A stretch of 64,000 nucleotides of DNA from Haliea sp963974125 (lineage in GTDB: Bacteria; Pseudomonadota; Gammaproteobacteria; Pseudomonadales; Halieaceae). Positions 62,410 to 64,000 of this stretch are shown here, piece after piece. The notes under the pieces are model-generated. The model saw only the letters and a program-made list of their open reading frames with translations. It did no database searches and was not told the origin of the DNA. Made by a program: the position numbers and the translations under genes. The stretch is from contig CAXBCH010000005.1 of assembly GCA_963974125.1 (NCBI GenBank), forward strand, positions 1-64,000, given 5' to 3'. The stretch's first letter is position 1. Each line of letters begins with the position of its first letter.

Positions 62410-63042
62410 CTACTGGCGCCCTTCCCCGGCAGCAAATCGCAGCAGCGCGGCCCGGGTCACCTCCAGCGCGGCGGCGCGGTCGCCAACCCCCTGCAGCTCG
62501 ATCTGCTTGCGGCCCGCGGGCAGCTGCTTGTAGACGGTGAAGAAGGCCTGCAGGCGCTGCAGTTCGATCGCCGCCAGGTCACCGATATCGCGCACGCCGG
62601 CATAGGTCGGATCCACCGCATCCGCGGGCACCGCCACCAGCTTGTCATCCTGCTCGCCACCATCCAGCATTTTCAGGATGCCTATCGGGCGGACAAGAAT
62701 CAGCGCGCCGGGAACCACCGGCTCTCTGGTGTACACCAGTACGTCCAGCGGGTCGTTGTCGCCCGCCAGGGTCGATGGCAGGGTGCCGTAGTTCGCCGGA
62801 TACACCACGGGCATGGACTGGAAGCGGTCCACCAGCAGATGGCCGGTAGCGGCATCCAGCTCGTACTTGGTAGTACTGCCGGCGGGAATTTCCACCAGGG
62901 CATAGACCTCGGCCGGGGCACTCTCTGGCTGCGGAAAATACAGCACGTTCTGCAACACTCTGTGCCCCGGTGCCGGGACCGCGACCTCCGCCAACGCGGG
63001 AAAGGCGAGCACAAGCATGAACATCGCAAGGGGCTTCAACAT
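62410..63042 (-). CDS. ppa: Exported inorganic pyrophosphatase (family I)
   Basis: This 210-residue family I PPase has an N-terminal signal-like segment (MLKPLAMFMLVLAFPALAEVA). The catalytic core contains YALVEIPAGSTTKYELD, MPVVYPANYGTLPSTLAGDNDPLDVLVYT (DNDPLD holds the metal-binding Asp residues) and VRPIGILKMLDGGEQDDKLVAVP. Family I enzymes normally work in the cytoplasm; the signal segment puts this one in the periplasm. The ATG at 63042 gives that signal; an ATG at 63093 is in the terminator region. Confidence 0.88.
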   Translation of the reverse strand: MLKPLAMFMLVLAFPALAEVAVPAPGHRVLQNVLYFPQPESAPAEVYALVEIPAGSTTKYELDAATGHLLVDRFQSMPVVYPANYGTLPSTLAGDNDPLDVLVYTREPVVPGALILVRPIGILKMLDGGEQDDKLVAVPADAVDPTYAGVRDIGDLAAIELQRLQAFFTVYKQLPAGRKQIELQGVGDRAAALEVTRAALLRFAAGEGRQ

Positions 63043-63054
63043 AATCAATTCCTC

Positions 63055-63082
63055 AAAAAAAAAGCCCCCGCACTGCGAGGGC
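63055..63082 (-). terminator. Intrinsic terminator after the TonB receptor gene
   Basis: On the minus strand a stem-loop (GCCCTCGC/GCGGGGGC around AGT) is followed at once by about nine T residues. It lies between the TonB receptor stop and the pyrophosphatase start, so the pyrophosphatase needs its own promoter or read-through. Confidence 0.7.
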
Positions 63083-63117
63083 AAGCTACGCAAACCGCTG
63101 GGGCTGGGCGCGGCCGG

Positions 63118-63229
63118 CCAGGTGCCCCCGACCAGGTGCCCCGGCTAGGCGCCCCCCAGCTAGGCGCCCCGGCTAGGCGCCCCGGCTAGGCGCCCCCGGC
63201 TGGGCGCCCCCCAGCTAGGCGCCCCCCTA
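63118..63229. repeat. Eight degenerate 13-15-bp GC-rich tandem repeats
   Basis: The unit CTAGGCGCCCC(C)GG occurs about eight times, some units as CCAGGTGCCCC or CTGGGCGCCCCCCAG. The array fills the space from the terminator to the TonB receptor and includes its stop codon. Each unit has two palindromes (CTAG and GGCGCC). Confidence 0.75.
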
Positions 63230-64000
63230 AAACGTGTAGTTCAGCCCGAGTTCGTAGGTGGTACCGAACTCGTCGTACTGTGACAGGCGACGCTCATTGC
63301 CAAAGTAGTAGAACTCGGGCCGGTCGTTGAGATTGATCGCCGCCGCGGTCAGGGTCAGGTTGTCGTTGATGGCGTACTTGCCGGTCAGGTCTACCTGGAC
63401 AAAGTCGCTGGTGTAGCGATCGTTCAAGGGATCACCGCCGATCGCATCGAGGTACTTGTCGCGGTAGTTCGCCGCCAGTCGCACATCCCATGGCCCCTTG
63501 TCGTAGCCGAAGGCGACGTTGGCGGTATGCCTGGCCTGCTTGAAGTAGGGGATGGTGCGCTCACCGTATGCCGAATCCGCCGGCAGGTCAGTCTCGCCAT
63601 CCGCGTAGGTGTAGTTCACGACCAGCACGAAGCCGTTGTCCAGTGCCGTCTGGTAGGAGAATTCGGCGCCCCAGATGCTGCTGTCGCCAGCATTGATGAA
63701 GGTTTCACCCCGGTCCCAGGTCCGCCCGCGAAGTAAGATGTTGGCCGCATCCACCTCGACGATGGCGTCCTCGATATCCTTGTAGAACAGGCCGGCGCCG
63801 AAGAAGCTGGCGTCACCCATGTACCATTCGAAGCTGGCGTCGAAGTTCCAGGCGGTGGTGGGGTCGAGGAACGGGTTGCCGCCGGCAATCTCGTTGTCTT
63901 CCAGGTCAATTTCGGCGCCCGCGGCAGACTCGCCAAAGCCGGGCCGGACCAGGGAGCGGAACACGCCCAGGCGCAGCACCTGGTCCTCGTTGAGGTCGAT
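63227..64000 (-). CDS. TonB-dependent receptor, C-terminal part
   Basis: The frame is open to the right edge of the window, so only the C-terminal 257 residues are visible. They show the beta-strand pattern of a TonB receptor barrel: FRSLVRPGFGESAAGAEIDLED, WNFDASFEWYMGDASFFGAGLFYKDIED, VNYTYADGETDLP and the end FGTTYELGLNYTF with terminal Phe. The receptor imports a ligand such as a siderophore, vitamin B12 or glycan with TonB energy; the ligand cannot be told from this part. The stop codon overlaps the repeat array. Confidence 0.88.
   Translation of the reverse strand: MDLNEDQVLRLGVFRSLVRPGFGESAAGAEIDLEDNEIAGGNPFLDPTTAWNFDASFEWYMGDASFFGAGLFYKDIEDAIVEVDAANILLRGRTWDRGETFINAGDSSIWGAEFSYQTALDNGFVLVVNYTYADGETDLPADSAYGERTIPYFKQARHTANVAFGYDKGPWDVRLAANYRDKYLDAIGGDPLNDRYTSDFVQVDLTGKYAINDNLTLTAAAINLNDRPEFYYFGNERRLSQYDEFGTTYELGLNYTF

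Noticed and set aside
63118..63229. Repeat array as a CRISPR
   Set aside because: Degenerate 13-15-bp units directly abut; no spacers or cas genes.

Overview
The window looks like chromosomal DNA of a GC-rich, probably marine gammaproteobacterium. The order rsmA-apaG-apaH / cca-folK-folB-tsaD / rpsU-yqeY-dnaG-rpoD / tRNA is a housekeeping neighbourhood known from pseudomonads and relatives. The family content (TonB receptor, BCCT transporter, EPS-associated MarR regulator) would suit a Halieaceae/Cellvibrionales-type bacterium, but that placement is an inference.

Layout. 1-5.7 kb: a 5'-broken IS110 transposase, a frameshifted DUF1640-like gene, a two-gene membrane module (unknown protein plus GT39-like protein), a GNAT acetyltransferase, and three decayed copies of one repeated element. 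5.6-19.4 kb: a minus-strand surface-polysaccharide operon, AT-richer in its middle than its flanks. It holds an initiating sugar-phosphate transferase, a LegB/LegC-like dehydratase-aminotransferase pair, two GT4 glycosyltransferases, the three UDP-N-acetyl-L-fucosamine genes, a Wzx flippase, a Wzy polymerase, a hexapeptide acetyltransferase, an unknown secreted protein and an EPS-associated MarR regulator. 19.6-23.6 kb: wecA-wzz on the plus strand and a Wzm/Wzt ABC exporter on the minus strand, so the locus carries two kinds of initiating enzyme and two export routes.

23.7-35.7 kb: housekeeping block for rRNA methylation (rsmA), Ap4A hydrolysis (apaH), CCA addition, folate synthesis, tRNA t6A (tsaD), ribosomal protein S21, primase and sigma-70, interrupted by a mazEF-like toxin-antitoxin pair and an alpha/beta hydrolase. 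35.7-39.5 kb: a secreted two-repeat protein, a Phd/VapC module between imperfect direct repeats, a CAU tRNA (probably Ile2), a carboxylesterase, an NTF2-like protein and an IS21 IstB remnant. 39.5-47.2 kb: katG, a two-component c-di-GMP module (REC-PAS-GGDEF-EAL plus HisKA_2 kinase), a DUF2058 protein and a universal stress protein behind a probable Anr/FNR box. 47.2-51.5 kb: a likely glutathione-related operon (secreted unknown, ChaC-like, YghU-like, TMEM43-like) and a YebC-family gene. 51.5-59.7 kb: cyclase-family hydrolase, glycerophosphodiesterase lipoprotein, quinone-oxidoreductase-like enzyme, then a tight operon of BetT-like transporter, outer-membrane barrel and orphan PotD-like binding protein. 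59.7-64 kb: MltB-like lytic transglycosylase, TrkA-N membrane protein, exported pyrophosphatase, and the C-terminal part of a TonB-dependent receptor running off the right edge.

The most promising unexplained items are the BetT/barrel/binding-protein operon, the secreted protein inside the polysaccharide operon, the three-copy decayed element, and the TMEM43-YghU-ChaC operon. Function calls rest on motif recognition by eye; no database search was run.
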